This document shows positions 43,635 to 51,743 of a stretch of 51,743 nucleotides of DNA, piece by piece (positions within the stretch are counted from its first letter, which is position 1; each line of letters begins with the position of its first letter). Source of the DNA: Nocardia thailandica NBRC 100428 (lineage in GTDB: Bacteria; Actinomycetota; Actinomycetes; Mycobacteriales; Mycobacteriaceae); the NCBI RefSeq assembly GCF_000308795.1, contig NZ_BAGK01000196.1, forward strand, positions 1 to 51,743, read 5' to 3'. The translations under genes were made by a program, and so were the position numbers. Under the pieces are notes generated by a model. That model worked only from the letters and a program-made list of their open reading frames with translations. It searched no databases and was not told the DNA's origin.

Positions 43635-44021
43635 ATGACCGAGGATCAAGCCGCTTACTGGCGGAACATGAAACAGCAAGCCATCAATGGCCAGTTCAAG
43701 ATCGAGGAGGACCTCGGCCAGGCGATCGCCGGCGTGGTCAGCCAGTACATCACCGACCTCGAAGCTCAGAAGGTCGAGGCCGGGCGTCTGCAATACCTAT
43801 CCGGCTGGGGCGGCCTGCCGTCTGCCAAGGCCATCCAGCAGAAGTTCGAGAAGAAGGCCGTCGCGGGTGGAGATGCCGGCGACTCCGCCACCAAACGCCT
43901 GGACCAGCACATCTCCATCGCCCGCGACCAGCGGGACACTTTCCTGGCCGCCATCGGCAAGCTCCAGGCCGTCGACCAGCAGACCGCGGGCGCCCTCGGC
44001 GCGAACGGGGAGGGCATCTGA
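43635..44021 (+). CDS. Small helical protein, possible T7SS substrate
   Basis: 128 residues, no signal peptide. Mostly helical, with YLSGWGGLPSAKAIQQKFE in the middle, a W-G-G turn between helices reminiscent of WXG proteins. GGGGGA precedes the ATG. It probably forms an operon with the DUF3558 lipoprotein, a pairing seen in Nocardia. Function unknown. Confidence 0.65.
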   Translation: MTEDQAAYWRNMKQQAINGQFKIEEDLGQAIAGVVSQYITDLEAQKVEAGRLQYLSGWGGLPSAKAIQQKFEKKAVAGGDAGDSATKRLDQHISIARDQRDTFLAAIGKLQAVDQQTAGALGANGEGI

Positions 44022-44150
44022 CGGGGTCCCTCGGTGGATCGACTCCCTTCTCGCAGAACCCGATACATTCACCACTCACCCCGCCGACCTCGGCGGTCCC
44101 GCGCCGGGCTGTCCCGATCGTCGCTCGGATGCCCTCGCTCCGCGCGACCG

Positions 44151-45254
44151 CTAGCCCCTTCCTCCTCCGGTCAGATACGTGCGCAGCATGGCGGTGACGG
44201 CGGTGATCTGAGCGAGGGGGACGTGTTCGTCGCGCTTGTGGGCGAGGTTGGGGTCGCCGGGGCCGAAGTTGACGGCGGGGATGCCGCGGGCGGCGAAGCG
44301 GGAGACGTCGGTCCAGCCGTACTTGGCGCGGACCCCGCCGCCGCCGTGGGCGTTGACCGAGTCGATGAGGGTGCGGGCGGCCGGGGCGGTGAGGCCGGGC
44401 AGGGCGCCCGGCGAGGAGTCGGTGACCTCGAAACCGACGTCGAGCCCGTCGAAGACCTCGCGGACGTGGGCGATCGCCTCCGGCACGGAGCGGTCGGGGG
44501 CGAAGCGGAAGTTGACGTCGACCTCGGCGACATCGGGCACGACGTTGCCCGCCACGCCGCCGGAGACCCGGACCGCCGACAGGCCCTCGCGGTAGACGCA
44601 GCCGTCGATGTCGACCTCGCGGGCGGTGTAGCCGGCGAGCCGTTCCAGGACCGGCGCCAGGCCGTGGATCGCGTTCTCCCCCAGCCAGGCCCGCGCGGAG
44701 TGGGCGCGCACGCCGCTGGTGGTCAGGCGCACCCGCAGGGTGCCCTGGCAGCCCGCCTCGATCCAGCCGCCGGACGGCTCGCCCAGGATGGCCAGGTCGC
44801 CGTCGAGCCATTCGGGGAGTTCGCGTTCCACCTTGCCGAGGCCGTTGAACTCGGCGGCGATCTCCTCGCCGTCGTAGAAGATCAGCGTCAGGTCGCAGAC
44901 GGGGTCGGCGATGGTGGCCGCCAGGTGCAGGAAGACCGCGTCGCCGGACTTCATGTCCACGGTGCCGCAGCCGAACAGCACCGGCTCGCCGTCCACCTCG
45001 TCGGGCCGGCTCGGCACGTTCTCCGCGATCGGCACGGTGTCGAGGTGCCCGGCCAGCACGACCCGGGTCGGCAGGCCGCGCTGCGAGCGGGCCAGCACGA
45101 CGTTGCCGTGGCGCAGGATCTCGAATCCCGTGGTCTGCGCGCGCAGCGCCTCCTCGACCAGGTCGGCGATCTTCGCCTCGTCCCGGGAGACGCTGGGGAC
45201 GTCGACGAGGGCGGCGGTGAGCTGGACGGGGTCGGCACGCAGATCGAGAGTCAT
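44151..45254 (-). CDS. dapE: Succinyl-diaminopimelate desuccinylase
   Basis: 367 residues. Zinc-dependent M20-family enzyme that releases succinate from N-succinyl-LL-diaminopimelate in the lysine/peptidoglycan precursor pathway. Metal-site motifs: [40 protein letters not shown] and [10 protein letters not shown]-terminal [21 protein letters not shown] at 45254 with a -10 box six bases upstream. Divergent from dapD, as for Rv1202/Rv1201c. Confidence 0.94.
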   Translation of the reverse strand: MTLDLRADPVQLTAALVDVPSVSRDEAKIADLVEEALRAQTTGFEILRHGNVVLARSQRGLPTRVVLAGHLDTVPIAENVPSRPDEVDGEPVLFGCGTVDMKSGDAVFLHLAATIADPVCDLTLIFYDGEEIAAEFNGLGKVERELPEWLDGDLAILGEPSGGWIEAGCQGTLRVRLTTSGVRAHSARAWLGENAIHGLAPVLERLAGYTAREVDIDGCVYREGLSAVRVSGGVAGNVVPDVAEVDVNFRFAPDRSVPEAIAHVREVFDGLDVGFEVTDSSPGALPGLTAPAARTLIDSVNAHGGGGVRAKYGWTDVSRFAARGIPAVNFGPGDPNLAHKRDEHVPLAQITAVTAMLRTYLTGGGRG

Positions 45255-45260
45255 CCGTGT

Positions 45261-45266
45261 AGTTTA
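45261..45266 (-). promoter_or_regulatory. -10 box, leaderless dapE
   Basis: TAAACT on the minus strand, six bases before the ATG at 45254. Confidence 0.65.
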
Positions 45267-45408
45267 TGAGCGCTCACCGTCCGGGGTCGGCGAGCACGGG
45301 TGTGGCGCAGGTCAGCGGGCCGATTCCGGCGCCGCCGCGTCCGGGGACGGCGGGGAGGCGGCAGTCACATCGGCGGGGCTGCGAACACACCCGGATCGGC
45401 GCGCCCCA

Positions 45409-45414
45409 TAAACT
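45409..45414 (+). promoter_or_regulatory. -10 box, leaderless dapD
   Basis: TAAACT, seven bases before the ATG at 45422; identical to the dapE hexamer. Confidence 0.65.
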
Positions 45415-45421
45415 CTCCCCC

Positions 45422-46369
45422 ATGACTTCTCAGGGCGCATCTGCACTCGGCATTGCCACCGTGACCACGGACGGCACCGTCCTCGACACCTGGTACCCGG
45501 CGCCCGAGCTGGGCGAGTTCGCCGAGACCGGCACCCAGGTCCTGGCCGAGGCGCCCGCCGACTACGCCGCGCTGCTGGGCAAGGACGAGGCCCGCGGGGT
45601 CGAGGTCGTCGCAGTGCGCACGACCATCGCCGACCTGTCGGCGGCGCCGGTGGACGCGCACGACGTCTACCTGCGGCTGCACCTGCTCTCGCACCGCCTC
45701 GTCGCCCCGCACGGCCTGAGCCTGGACGGCCAGTTCGGCCTGCTCAGCAACGTCGTGTGGACCAATCACGGCCCGTGCCCGGTGGAGGGTTTCGAGCGGA
45801 CCCGGCTGCGGCTGAAGGCGCGCGGCCCGGTCACCGTCTACAGCATCGACAAGTTCCCCCGCATGGTGGACTACGTCGTGCCGACCGGGGTGCGCATCGG
45901 CGACGCCGACCGCGTCCGCCTCGGCGCGCACCTGGCCGCGGGCACCACGGTCATGCACGAGGGCTTCGTCAACTTCAACGCGGGCACCCTGGGCAACTCC
46001 ATGGTGGAGGGCCGGATCTCGGCGGGTGTCGTCGTCGGCGACGGCTCCGACATCGGCGGCGGCGCCTCCACCATGGGCACCCTGTCGGGAGGCGGCAAGC
46101 AGGTCATCGCGGTCGGCGAGCGTTCGCTGCTCGGCGCCAACTCGGGGCTGGGTTTCCCGCTCGGCGACGACTGCGTCGTCGAGGCGGGCCTCTACGTCAC
46201 CGAGGGCACCAAGGTGACCACCCCGGACGGCACCGTGGTCAAGGCCGTCGAGCTCAGCGGCAGGCCCAACCTGCTGTTCCGCCGCAACTCCACCACGGGC
46301 GCGGTCCAGGTCGTGGACCGCAAGGGCACCGGCATCGAGCTGAACGCCGCGCTGCACGCCAACGACTGA
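45422..46369 (+). CDS. dapD: Tetrahydrodipicolinate N-succinyltransferase
   Basis: 315 residues. Left-handed beta-helix acyltransferase that succinylates tetrahydrodipicolinate upstream of DapC and DapE. Visible: N-terminal domain, then hexapeptide-type coils ([34 protein letters not shown]..., [20 protein letters not shown]). The ATG at 45422 is used rather than upstream in-frame codons because the -10 box and family length fit. A perfect hairpin follows. Confidence 0.95.
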   Translation: MTSQGASALGIATVTTDGTVLDTWYPAPELGEFAETGTQVLAEAPADYAALLGKDEARGVEVVAVRTTIADLSAAPVDAHDVYLRLHLLSHRLVAPHGLSLDGQFGLLSNVVWTNHGPCPVEGFERTRLRLKARGPVTVYSIDKFPRMVDYVVPTGVRIGDADRVRLGAHLAAGTTVMHEGFVNFNAGTLGNSMVEGRISAGVVVGDGSDIGGGASTMGTLSGGGKQVIAVGERSLLGANSGLGFPLGDDCVVEAGLYVTEGTKVTTPDGTVVKAVELSGRPNLLFRRNSTTGAVQVVDRKGTGIELNAALHAND

Positions 46370-46385
46370 TCCGGCGCGACGGGCG

Positions 46386-46413
46386 GGGCCCCGGACGGAT
46401 CCGTCCGGGGCCC
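46386..46413. terminator. Bidirectional terminator, 28-bp perfect palindrome
   Basis: Fully self-complementary 46386-46413, centred on AT at 46399-46400, between convergent dapD and the PPOX-family gene. Confidence 0.8.
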
Positions 46414-46422
46414 GCACGTCGG

Positions 46423-46806
46423 TCAGGCCGCCGCGTCGTCGAGCCCGAAGGCGATGACGCGCTCGGGGTGGATGCGGATGAGCGCGTCGGGTTCGTCGGA
46501 GATGTAGGAGGCGACGCCGGTCAGCGCCTCGGCGGTGCCGCGGATCTCCAGGCAGCGGACCCGCCACGGCCGCACACCGGCGACGTCGTCCACCACGAAG
46601 GCCACGTGCGGGTTGCCCGCCAGGTTGCGGAACTTCTTGGACGCGGCCATGTTCCAGCCCGCGATGTCGATGGTGCCCAGGTCGGGGTTGTAGCGGAAGC
46701 CGACCGGGTTGTTCTGCGGCGTGCCGTCGGGGCGCACGGTGGCCAGTCGGCCCAGCTTCCGGCCCGCGAGGTAGGCGCGGTGCGCCGGGGTCAGCAGTTC
46801 GTTCAT
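46423..46806 (-). CDS. PPOX-class F420-dependent oxidoreductase
   Basis: 127 residues. Split beta-barrel flavin/F420-binding fold: LAGRKLGRLATVRPDGTPQNNPVGF, then FRNLAGNPHVAFVVDD and a C-terminal RVIAFGLDD. Family members (Rv1155-like) use F420H2 to reduce small molecules; substrate unknown. ATG start with TACCGT seven bases upstream. Confidence 0.85.
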   Translation of the reverse strand: MNELLTPAHRAYLAGRKLGRLATVRPDGTPQNNPVGFRYNPDLGTIDIAGWNMAASKKFRNLAGNPHVAFVVDDVAGVRPWRVRCLEIRGTAEALTGVASYISDEPDALIRIHPERVIAFGLDDAAA

Positions 46807-46813
46807 GGCCCCG

Positions 46814-46819
46814 ACGGTA
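46814..46819 (-). promoter_or_regulatory. -10 box, leaderless PPOX gene
   Basis: TACCGT on the minus strand, seven bases before the ATG at 46806. Confidence 0.5.
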
Positions 46820-46822
46820 GAA

Positions 46823-46840
46823 CCTCGAGTCAGCTCGAGG
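46823..46840 (-). terminator. Hairpin overlapping the fadD36 stop codon
   Basis: CCTCGAG-TCAG-CTCGAGG: 7-bp stem and 4-nt loop covering the stop codon at 46830-46832, between two co-oriented genes. Possible terminator or attenuator. Confidence 0.45.
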
Positions 46841-48263
46841 TCAAGAGCTTCTTCTGCACCTTGCCCATGGCATTGCGCGGCAGCGTCTCGACCAGGCGGA
46901 CCTCGCGCGGCCGCTTGTGCGCCGAGAGCTGGTGCGCGACATGGTCGATCAGCCGCTCGGGCAGGTCGGCGGCCGCCTCGCCGCGCGGGACGACGAAGGC
47001 GGTGATGCGCTGGCCGAGGTCCGCGTCGGGCAGGCCGACGACGGCGACCTCGGCCACGGCCGGATGACCGAGCAGCGCGGTCTCGATCTCGCCGGCGCCG
47101 ACGCGGAAGCCCCCGGACTTGATGAGGTCGACCGATTCCCGCCCGACGATGCGGTGGAAGCCCTCGGCGTCGATCACCGCCACGTCACCGGTCCGGAACC
47201 AGCCGTCCTCGGTCCAGCTCTCGGCCGTCGCCTCCGGGCGGTTCAGGTACCCGTCGAAGAGCATCGGACCGCGGACCTCGAGGCCGCCCACCGATTCCCC
47301 GTCGTGCGCGACGGGCTGCCCGGTCTCGTCGCGCAGGCGGGTCTCGACCCCGGCGACCGGGACGCCGACCCAGCCGGGCCTGCGTTCCCCGTCGGCGCGG
47401 GTGGACAGGGTGATCATGGTCTCGCTCATGCCGTAGCGCTCGACCGGCGCCAGGCCGGTCAGCTCGGTGAGCCGCTCGAACACCGGAACCGGCAGGGGCG
47501 CGCTGCCCGAGACCAGCAGCCGGGCCTTGCCCAGTTCCCGTGCCCGCTCGGGGTTCTCGGCGATCCGGGACCACACGGTCGGCACGCCGAAGTACAGCGT
47601 GCCGCCCGCCTCGGCGTACGCCTGCGGGGTCGGCCGTCCGGTGTGGATCAGCGGCGAGCCGACGCGCAGCGGGCCGAGCAGGCCGAGGATCAGGCCGTGG
47701 ACGTGGAACAGCGGCAGGCCGTGCACGAGGACGTCACGGCGGGTCCACGCCCACGCCTGCGCCAGGGCGTCCAAGCCCGCCGCGATGGCGCCGCGCGAGA
47801 GCAGCACGCCCTTCGGGGCGCCGGTGGTGCCGGAGGTGTAGAGGATGAACGCCGTGGCTGCGGCGGCGGGTTCGGGATAGGTGTGCCAGGACCGGGCGTG
47901 CCTGCGCACGGGGATCACCGGCAGCGTGGCGCCCGCGGGCGCGACGCCGAGCCAGGCCTGCGCCCCGGAGTCCCGCAGGATGTGATCGAGTTCGGCCGCC
48001 CCGGAATCCGGCGGGACCGGCACCACGGTGACCCCGGCGATCAGGCAGCCGACCACCGCCAGCACGGTCGTCACCGTCGGTTCGGCCAGGACCGCCACCC
48101 GCTCGGCCCGCGCCACCCGCTCGGCCACCGAGGTGGCCGCGCCGAGCAGGTCGCCGCGGGAAAGCGTGACCCCGTCGATGGTCACCGCGTCGGGGATGTC
48201 GTCGCCGGCGGCCACGGCCGACGGGTCGAGGGAGCGGAGCAGCAGCGGCGAACCGTAGGACAT
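46830..48263 (-). CDS. fadD36: Acyl-CoA synthetase FadD36
   Basis: 477 residues. AMP-forming acyl-CoA ligase: AFILYTSGTTGAPKGVLLSRGA, ERYGMSETMI, FRTGDVAVIDAEGFHRIVGRESVDLIKSGGFRVGAGEIE, and the C-terminal catalytic Lys region NAMGKVQKK. Short for the class, as is Rv1193. The natural acyl substrate is unknown; malonyl-type or short-chain acids are possible. ATG at 48263 with TACCGT six bases upstream. Confidence 0.87.
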   Translation of the reverse strand: MSYGSPLLLRSLDPSAVAAGDDIPDAVTIDGVTLSRGDLLGAATSVAERVARAERVAVLAEPTVTTVLAVVGCLIAGVTVVPVPPDSGAAELDHILRDSGAQAWLGVAPAGATLPVIPVRRHARSWHTYPEPAAAATAFILYTSGTTGAPKGVLLSRGAIAAGLDALAQAWAWTRRDVLVHGLPLFHVHGLILGLLGPLRVGSPLIHTGRPTPQAYAEAGGTLYFGVPTVWSRIAENPERARELGKARLLVSGSAPLPVPVFERLTELTGLAPVERYGMSETMITLSTRADGERRPGWVGVPVAGVETRLRDETGQPVAHDGESVGGLEVRGPMLFDGYLNRPEATAESWTEDGWFRTGDVAVIDAEGFHRIVGRESVDLIKSGGFRVGAGEIETALLGHPAVAEVAVVGLPDADLGQRITAFVVPRGEAAADLPERLIDHVAHQLSAHKRPREVRLVETLPRNAMGKVQKKLLTSS

Positions 48264-48269
48264 CGGTCC

Positions 48270-48275
48270 ACGGTA
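48270..48275 (-). promoter_or_regulatory. -10 box, leaderless fadD36
   Basis: TACCGT on the minus strand, six bases before the ATG at 48263; the same hexamer precedes the PPOX gene. Confidence 0.5.
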
Positions 48276-48331
48276 ACGGGACGCGGCGGTGACCGTTTCG
48301 CCGCCGTCCGTTGACGCCGAAGCTGCCACAA

Positions 48332-48358
48332 TGAGAGATTAGAAGTGGAAGTCTCTCA
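48332..48358. promoter_or_regulatory. Inverted repeat, TetR-type operator candidate
   Basis: TGAGAGA-N13-TCTCTCA, perfect 7-bp arms, in the divergent region between fadD36 and the MpaB-like gene, 22 bp before the ATG at 48380. No regulator gene is adjacent. Confidence 0.5.
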
Positions 48359-48379
48359 ACGACGAGAACGAGGTCGACG

Positions 48380-49231
48380 ATGACCATCGCAGATCGGGCC
48401 GCGCCGCGGAACTTCGATCCCGCCGATTTCGATGTCCGCGACTACATCGACGGGGCGTCGGCGCTGTTCGGCGCGACGGCGAACGTGATCATGCAGCTGA
48501 GCCTGGCCCCGGTCGGCCACGGCGTCGCCGAATCGACGGTGCACAGCGGCAGCATCATGCTCCATCCGATCAAACGCACCCGCACCACGCTGACCTACCT
48601 GTCGGTGGCGATGATGGGCGACGAGCAGGATCGCGCGGCCTTCCGCGAGGCGGTCAACGGCGCGCACCGCCAGGTCCGGTCGACGGCGAGCAGCCCGGTG
48701 AAGTACAACGCCTTCGACCGCAACCTGCAGCTGTGGGTGGCGGCCTGCCTGTACTGGGGGTCGGTCGACCTCCGGAACCGGCTCTACGGCCCGGTCGACG
48801 AGGACCTGGCCGACTTCTTCTACACCTTCTCCGCCCGCCTCGGCACGACGTTGCAGGTTCCGGAGAGCATGTGGCCCGCCGACCGTGCCGCCTTCGACGC
48901 CTACTGGACCGAGAACCTCGCCCGCACCAGCATCGACCCCACCATCGCCGCCTACTTCGACGACCTGCTCGACCTGAAGATGCTGCCCCGGCCGGTGCGC
49001 GCGGTCTTCGCCCGGCCGCACCGCTGGATCACCACCGGCATGCTGCCCCCACACATCCGCGACCAGCTGGGGCTGTCCTGGTCCGACGCGGAGGAGCGTC
49101 GGCTCAACCGGATGATCCGCGCCACCGGCTCGGTCTCCCGGCGCCTGCCGCGCCCGATCCGCAACTTCCCGTTCAACGCCACCCTCGCGGACACGCGATG
49201 GCGCCGCCGCACCGGTAGACCATTGATCTGA
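48380..49231 (+). CDS. Oxygenase MpaB-family protein (DUF2236)
   Basis: 283 residues. DUF2236 pattern: an N-terminal helix with ALFGATANVIMQLSLAPVGHGV, then RTRTTLTYLSVAMMGDEQDRAAFREAVNGAH with VRSTASSPVKYNAFDRNLQLWVAACLYWG. These resemble haem-binding oxygenases such as latex-clearing protein and MpaB; the reaction here is unknown. A GAGG near 48371 precedes the ATG. A strong inverted repeat lies just upstream. Confidence 0.85.
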   Translation: MTIADRAAPRNFDPADFDVRDYIDGASALFGATANVIMQLSLAPVGHGVAESTVHSGSIMLHPIKRTRTTLTYLSVAMMGDEQDRAAFREAVNGAHRQVRSTASSPVKYNAFDRNLQLWVAACLYWGSVDLRNRLYGPVDEDLADFFYTFSARLGTTLQVPESMWPADRAAFDAYWTENLARTSIDPTIAAYFDDLLDLKMLPRPVRAVFARPHRWITTGMLPPHIRDQLGLSWSDAEERRLNRMIRATGSVSRRLPRPIRNFPFNATLADTRWRRRTGRPLI

Positions 49232-49331
49232 ACGGCGGCGGCACTTTTCGTGTCCCGCGGGTAAAACCTCGGTTCGCCGGAAACCGTGATCCGGGTGACG
49301 ATGGGTCCTCGTTCGGCGAGGAGGTCGGGAG

Positions 49332-50051
49332 ATGATGCGGGCACACGGTTTCGCGGCGGGACTGGTGGCGACGGCACTGAGCTGCTGCCTGTGGGCGGGC
49401 GGCGCGGCGGCGGGCGCGCCGGAGGCGGCCCAGGTGCCCACGCGCACCGCACTGGCGGCACGCACCCCGCTCGGCGGCTCCTGGGGCACCGCGAACCAGC
49501 ACGAGGCAAGGGCGGCGCTGTCCACGGCCAAGCTCTACCTGGCCGATTACGCGCTGCGCCACGGCGACGGCGCGGAGGACGACCGGGCGCTGGCCGAACG
49601 GATGATCCGGTACTCCGACGACGCCGCCGCCGACAAGCTGGCCGCCAAGTATCCCGGGGCCATCGACGCCGTCGCCGCCGAGTACGGGCTCACCGCGACC
49701 AGCGGCGGCGCGAGCTGGGGCATGTCGTGGACCAGCGCCGCCGACCTCGCCGACTTCCTCTGCGGCACAACGACATCCGACCCGGGCTCACCGATCCTGG
49801 GCTGGATGCGCGCGGCGGGCGCGGTGGCCGCCGACGGTACGGTGCAGGACTGGGGCACCGCCCGCCTGCCCGGCGTGCGCGGCACCAAATGGGGCTGGGC
49901 CGATCGCGGCACCGCCGCCGAGGTCGCCTCGGCCTCCTTCGGCGACGGCTTCACGATCGCCGCCATCACCTACGGCTCCCCCGACGATCAGACCACCGAC
50001 GTCGTCACCGCCGCCACCGACATCCACGACGGACCCCTGGGCTACCGCTGA
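49332..50051 (+). CDS. Secreted serine hydrolase, beta-lactamase/PBP fold
   Basis: 239 residues. Signal peptide HGFAAGLVATALSCCLWAGGAAAGA. The mature part has the three landmarks of penicillin-recognising enzymes in order: STAK (SxxK) in ARAALSTAKLYLADYAL, YSDD in the second motif position, and KWG near residue 200 in place of KTG, followed by a strand (TIAAITYGSP). AGGAGG seven bases before the ATG supports the start. Whether it is a beta-lactamase, carboxypeptidase or inactive relative is unclear. Confidence 0.7.
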   Translation: MMRAHGFAAGLVATALSCCLWAGGAAAGAPEAAQVPTRTALAARTPLGGSWGTANQHEARAALSTAKLYLADYALRHGDGAEDDRALAERMIRYSDDAAADKLAAKYPGAIDAVAAEYGLTATSGGASWGMSWTSAADLADFLCGTTTSDPGSPILGWMRAAGAVAADGTVQDWGTARLPGVRGTKWGWADRGTAAEVASASFGDGFTIAAITYGSPDDQTTDVVTAATDIHDGPLGYR

Positions 50052-50076
50052 GGCGGAACCCGGGGCCCGCCGGGGA

Positions 50077-51192
50077 TCACGGGCGGCTCTCGCGCAGGCG
50101 TTCGGCCGCCGCGGCGACGCGTTCGTCGGTGGCGGTGAGCGCGATGCGCACGTGCTCCGGCGACCGGGGGCCGTAGAAGTCGCCCGGCGCGGCGAGGATG
50201 CCGCGCTCGGCCAGCCAGTCCAGGGTGGCCCGGCAGCTCTCGCGCCGGGTGACCCACAGGTACAGCCCGGCCTCGGAGTGATCGATGCGGAAACCGGCCT
50301 GCAGCAAGGCATCCCGCAGGATCTCGCGGCGGGCGCGGTAGCGCTCGCGCTGGGCCGCCTCGTGCGTGTCGTCACCGAGCGCCGCCGTCATGGCGGCCTG
50401 GATCGGGAACGGCACCATCATGCCCGAGTGCTTGCGCACCTCGAGCAGCTCCGCGACCAGCGCCGGGTCACCGGCGACGAACCCGGCGCGGTAGCTCGCC
50501 AGGTTCGAGGTCTTGGACAGCGAGTGGATCGCCAGCAGGCCCGTGTGGTCGCCGTCGCAGACGCGCGGGTCGAGCACCGAATAGGCCTCGCCCTCCCAGG
50601 TCAGGCCCAGGTAGCACTCGTCGGAGGCGACGATCGCGCCGCGCTCCCTGGCGAAGGCGACGACCTTGCGCAGATGCTCGAGGCCGAGCACCTTGCCGGT
50701 CGGGTTCGACGGCGAGTTCACGTAGATCAGCGCCGGATTCTGCGGGCCGATCTGGGTGAGGCCGTCCGCACGCCAGGGCTTGGCCCCGGCCAGCAGCGCG
50801 CCGACTTCGTAAGTGGGGTAGGCGATCTCGGGGATCACCACCAGGTCGTCGGCGCCGATACCGAGCAGGCGGGGCAGCCCGGCGATCAGTTCCTTGGTGC
50901 CGATCACCGGCAGCACCGCCGCCGGATCGACACCGGTGACACCGAACCTGCGGGCCAGCGCGGCGACCGCGGCGGCCCGCAGCTCGGCGGTGCCGTGCGT
51001 GGTCGGATAGCCCGGCACCTCGGCCACGGACTGCAGGGCCGACCGGATCAGCGGGTCCACCGGGTCGACGGGGGTTCCCACCGACAGGTCGACCAGGCCG
51101 CCGGGATGCGTGGCGGCCTTCTCCTTGACCGCGGCGATGGTGTCCCAGGGGAAATCGGGCAGCAGCGAGCTCACCCGTCCACGCAGCGACAC
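50077..51192 (-). CDS. dapC: N-succinyldiaminopimelate aminotransferase
   Basis: 371 residues. PLP-dependent class I/II aminotransferase making N-succinyl-LL-diaminopimelate, between DapD and DapE in the pathway. Motifs: LSVGTPVDPVDPLI, VIGTKELIAGLPRLLG, YVNSPSNPTGKVLGLEHL, the PLP Lys in IHSLSKTSNLASYRAGF, and the C-terminal YGPRSPEHVRIALT with the carboxylate-binding Arg. GTG start at 51192, seven bases after the fdxC stop, so the two are one operon, as in Rv1177-Rv1178. Confidence 0.93.
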   Translation of the reverse strand: MSLRGRVSSLLPDFPWDTIAAVKEKAATHPGGLVDLSVGTPVDPVDPLIRSALQSVAEVPGYPTTHGTAELRAAAVAALARRFGVTGVDPAAVLPVIGTKELIAGLPRLLGIGADDLVVIPEIAYPTYEVGALLAGAKPWRADGLTQIGPQNPALIYVNSPSNPTGKVLGLEHLRKVVAFARERGAIVASDECYLGLTWEGEAYSVLDPRVCDGDHTGLLAIHSLSKTSNLASYRAGFVAGDPALVAELLEVRKHSGMMVPFPIQAAMTAALGDDTHEAAQRERYRARREILRDALLQAGFRIDHSEAGLYLWVTRRESCRATLDWLAERGILAAPGDFYGPRSPEHVRIALTATDERVAAAAERLRESRP

Positions 51193-51199
51193 GCCGTCC

Positions 51200-51523
51200 T
51201 CAGCCTTCGGCCATGGGGGGCAGCGCCTTCACGAACGGCGGGTCGAAGTCGACCTTGCCCACCTTCGTCGCGCCGCCGGGCGAACCGAGCTCGTCGAAGA
51301 AGTCGACGTTGGCATTGATGTAACCGCTCCACTGATCCGGGGTGTCGTCCTCGTAGAAGATCGCTTCCACCGGGCAGACGGGCTCACAGGCACCACAGTC
51401 CACGCACTCGTCGGGCTGGATGTAGAGCATGCGGCCACCCTCGTAGATGCAGTCCACGGGGCATTCCTCGATGCACGCCTTGTCCTTCACGTCAACGCAC
51501 GGTTCAGCGATGATGTACGGCAC
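51200..51523 (-). CDS. fdxC: Ferredoxin, [3Fe-4S]/[4Fe-4S] type
   Basis: 107 residues. Two cluster-binding sets: C-x7-C-x3-CP near the N-terminus (EPCVDVKDKACIEECPVDC) and CVDCGACEPVCPVEAI. Pattern of 7Fe-8S actinobacterial ferredoxins. AGGAGGG seven bases before the GTG. Counterpart of Rv1177. Electron partner unknown. Confidence 0.93.
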   Translation of the reverse strand: MPYIIAEPCVDVKDKACIEECPVDCIYEGGRMLYIQPDECVDCGACEPVCPVEAIFYEDDTPDQWSGYINANVDFFDELGSPGGATKVGKVDFDPPFVKALPPMAEG

Positions 51524-51635
51524 TGCCGCCCTCCTGGTCTGTCCTCACTGCGGGGTTACTCCGCCGCGTCAACCCTATCCCGGTTCCCGCCCTGCTCACA
51601 GGTCAGCCTGCCCTAACCACACCCCGTGCCAGGCG

Positions 51636-51665
51636 GGACCGGCCCGCCCGCGGGCGGGCCGGTCC
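51636..51665 (-). terminator. 30-bp perfect palindrome
   Basis: 15-bp arms (51636-51650 with 51651-51665), entirely G/C plus one A/T pair. It lies 7 bp past a likely minus-strand stop codon at 51672 and upstream of fdxC, so it probably ends the preceding transcript. Confidence 0.65.
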
Positions 51666-51671
51666 GCCCGC

Positions 51672-51743
51672 TCAGCGCCCCCGCGACCCGCCCCGGACCG
51701 GCCGCGCGGCGGGCTCCGCCGCGGCGAGGGCGCCGTACTCCGT
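51672..51743 (-). CDS. C-terminal end of an unidentified gene (partial)
   Basis: An open frame enters from the right edge and ends at TGA (51672-51674), encoding TEYGALAAAEPAARPVRG and a short basic end. Too short to identify; supported only by codon pattern and by the strong hairpin directly after the stop. Confidence 0.35.
   Translation of the reverse strand, partial: TEYGALAAAEPAARPVRGGSRGR

Overview
This window is high-GC actinobacterial DNA, most likely from Nocardia or a close mycolic-acid-producing relative. The genus is inferred. The main evidence is gene order: from the middle to the right end the chromosome follows the Mycobacterium tuberculosis Rv1177-Rv1239 neighbourhood (fdxC, dapC, fadD36, dapD, dapE, LOG protein, fadD6, folP2, gpgS, a DivIVA-domain protein, tagA, a DUF3117 protein, glgM, glgC, an O-methyltransferase, sigE, rseA, htrA, tatB, mrp, an SLT protein, a DUF1003 protein, an MgtE-N/CBS protein, corA), with blocks rearranged. 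DUF3558-type lipoproteins and WXG100-like pairs also fit Nocardia.

Layout. 1-8.6 kb is accessory metabolism and transport: the end of a sulfite-oxidase-like molybdoenzyme, a PadR-controlled MFS exporter, two divergent orphan ABC substrate-binding lipoproteins, an orphan ribbon-helix-helix protein, a second MFS exporter and malic enzyme. 9.0-21.5 kb holds a flavoprotein, a PHP-domain phosphoesterase, corA, a minus-strand run (CitE-like lyase, YflT-like stress protein, SUFU-domain protein), the MgtE-N/CBS and DUF1003 pair, two tandem secreted SLT muralytic enzymes, mrp, a DivIVA-domain protein and tagA. 21.6-25.7 kb carries a DUF3117 protein, an RlmA-like methyltransferase and the glgM/glgC pair that makes maltose-1-phosphate from ADP-glucose. 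25.7-29.4 kb is the envelope-stress locus sigE-rseA-htrA-tatB. 29.6-37.3 kb has an HTH protein, an unassigned protein, an orphan XdhC-family protein, folP2-gpgS (methylglucose lipopolysaccharide initiation) and a LOG-LOG-fadD6 operon.

37.3-44.1 kb is a visibly different island between the LOG gene and dapE. It contains a broken type VII secretion (T7SS)-type effector gene with four frame changes, two decayed IS5-like transposases, and a compact five-gene module: two WXG100-like proteins, a 237-aa ESX-type protein, a muramidase-like (SLT) effector split by one frameshift, and a lipoprotein positioned like its immunity protein. A DUF3558 lipoprotein with a small helical partner follows. I read the module as a T7SS-delivered cell-wall-degrading effector system; that function is inference.

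44.1-51.7 kb returns to core genes: divergent dapE/dapD, an F420-type oxidoreductase, fadD36, an MpaB-like oxygenase, a secreted beta-lactamase-fold hydrolase, and fdxC-dapC. DapC, DapD and DapE together supply meso-diaminopimelate for peptidoglycan and lysine.

Regulation. About seventeen genes have a -10 hexamer placed 6-7 nt before the start codon, which implies leaderless mRNAs. sigE has an ECF-type promoter and an upstream MprA-like direct repeat. The same TCAGG spacing recurs before the T7SS module. Both SLT genes carry OmpR-type GTnAC repeats.
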